From contig NZ_JAALCR010000029.1 of assembly GCF_011065895.1 (NCBI RefSeq), positions 1 to 64,000 on the forward strand: a stretch of 64,000 bases of DNA, read 5' to 3'. The notes beneath the pieces are model-generated. The model was not told the DNA's origin. It was given only the letters and a program-made list of their open reading frames with translations, and ran no database searches. This stretch comes from Paludisphaera rhizosphaerae (GTDB taxonomy: Bacteria; Planctomycetota; Planctomycetia; Isosphaerales; Isosphaeraceae). The position numbers and the translations under genes are program-made. Position 1 is the stretch's first letter. Each line of letters opens with the position of its first letter. This document shows, piece by piece, positions 63,450 to 64,000 of the stretch.

Positions 63450-64000
63450 TCAGGGACCTTCGATCAACGACGCCTCTTCTTTGCCGCCCGGCTCGACCGA
63501 CTGGTGCTTGCCCGTCAAGGCGACGGCCAGCAGCGCCACGGCCAGCACGGCGAACGACCCCAGCGCCGGCAACAGATATTCGGGCTCGGCTCCTGGCTTC
63601 TGGATCGAGAAGTCGAGGGCCTTGCCGAGCCCTTCGAAGACGATCAACAGGGCGATCAGAATACCGGCCAGCGAGCCGCCCGCGATCAAGCCGGTGGACA
63701 TCATGGTGCCAGGGCTGGTCTCGGACTCCTCGGGCGAGAGCTTCCGGGCGCGGTCGACGAGCAGGCGGATGATGCCGCCGACGAAGATCGGCAGCGTCGT
63801 GGAGAGCGGCAGGTAGACCCCCACCGCGAAGGCCAGGGCCGAAACCCCGGCAAGCTGCACGACGATCGCCAGCACGCCTCCCAGGATCACCAGGCCCCAG
63901 GGAAGGTTGCCGCTCATGATGCCGTCGATGATCGTGGCGAAGAGCCGCGGTTGGGGCGGGCTGAACTTCTTGATCGGTGCGCCGCTGGTGGTGTGCTCCA
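63450..64000 (-). CDS. OPT-family oligopeptide transporter, C-terminal part (runs off right edge)
   Basis: At least 183 residues are visible; the frame remains open to the window edge, and the internal Met at 63917 is not the real start because upstream codons continue a protein-like sequence (PRLFATIIDGIMSG). Four to five hydrophobic segments are seen (NLPWGLVILGGVLAIVVQ, ALAFAVGVYLPLSTTLPIFVGG and others). NLPWGLV and GVYLPLSTTLPIFVGG are typical of the C-terminal half of OPT transporters, which take up oligopeptides or metal chelates. The specific substrate is unknown. Confidence 0.85.
   Translation of the reverse strand, partial: EHTTSGAPIKKFSPPQPRLFATIIDGIMSGNLPWGLVILGGVLAIVVQLAGVSALAFAVGVYLPLSTTLPIFVGGIIRLLVDRARKLSPEESETSPGTMMSTGLIAGGSLAGILIALLIVFEGLGKALDFSIQKPGAEPEYLLPALGSFAVLAVALLAVALTGKHQSVEPGGKEEASLIEGP

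Overview
The window reads as chromosomal DNA of a planctomycete, most likely an Isosphaeraceae-type organism (Paludisphaera/Singulisphaera-like). The basis is the high GC content, a giant DUF1549/DUF1553 surface protein with haem-like CxxCH motifs, a DUF1559 prepilin-type protein, a HpnA-type hopanoid-associated epimerase, many GTG/TTG starts, and long signal-bearing proteins of unknown function. The genus is an inference. No phage, insertion sequence, rRNA or CRISPR array was seen.

Layout. (1) 1-9760, minus strand: a type IV pilus / type II secretion-like machine with two PilB/GspE-type ATPases, one PilT ATPase, one PilC/GspF platform protein and three prepilin-type proteins, the last running off the left edge. 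(2) 10208-21359: a secreted sugar dehydrogenase, a UxaA-family dehydratase, an ankyrin protein, a polytopic glycosyltransferase-like protein, a ceramidase-like protein, a HpnA-like epimerase, a tandem FHA pair and an exported unknown. (3) 21449-29252: DUF885 protein, a catalytically broken histidine-phosphatase fold, AccD, a PIG-L deacetylase, LexA, RNase HI and a Tat-exported unknown. (4) 29360-32449: sensor kinase plus sigma-54-dependent response regulator. (5) 32652-33437: a small toxin-antitoxin-like module with a frameshifted antitoxin-like gene. (6) 33458-44863: M48 peptidase, coiled-coil lipoprotein, a membrane-anchored helix-turn-helix protein with SDSDV repeats, the DUF1549/1553 protein, a Nudix protein, an alpha/beta hydrolase, LemA, tRNA-Gln and a serine hydrolase.

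(7) 44892-55159 is the most unusual part: a tightly packed minus-strand gene set built around an intact HMA-type P-type ATPase and a second P-type ATPase-like protein that has lost every catalytic motif. Around them lie small membrane proteins in paralogous pairs, two unknown soluble proteins and a Ca2+/H+ exchanger-like protein. The intact ATPase lacks a CPx motif and carries an N-terminal R-x8-S-L motif. This recalls P1B-6-type ATPases of ferrosome (iron organelle) gene clusters, so the locus is proposed as a ferrosome-like or other metal-compartment system.

(8) 55460-64000: a molybdopterin oxidoreductase, then pectin-related enzymes (rhamnogalacturonan acetylesterase-like, pectinesterase), a small lipoprotein, a DUF1559 protein, a YaiI/DUF188 protein, a perfect 19-bp inverted repeat, tRNA-Phe and the C-terminal part of an OPT-family transporter at the right edge.
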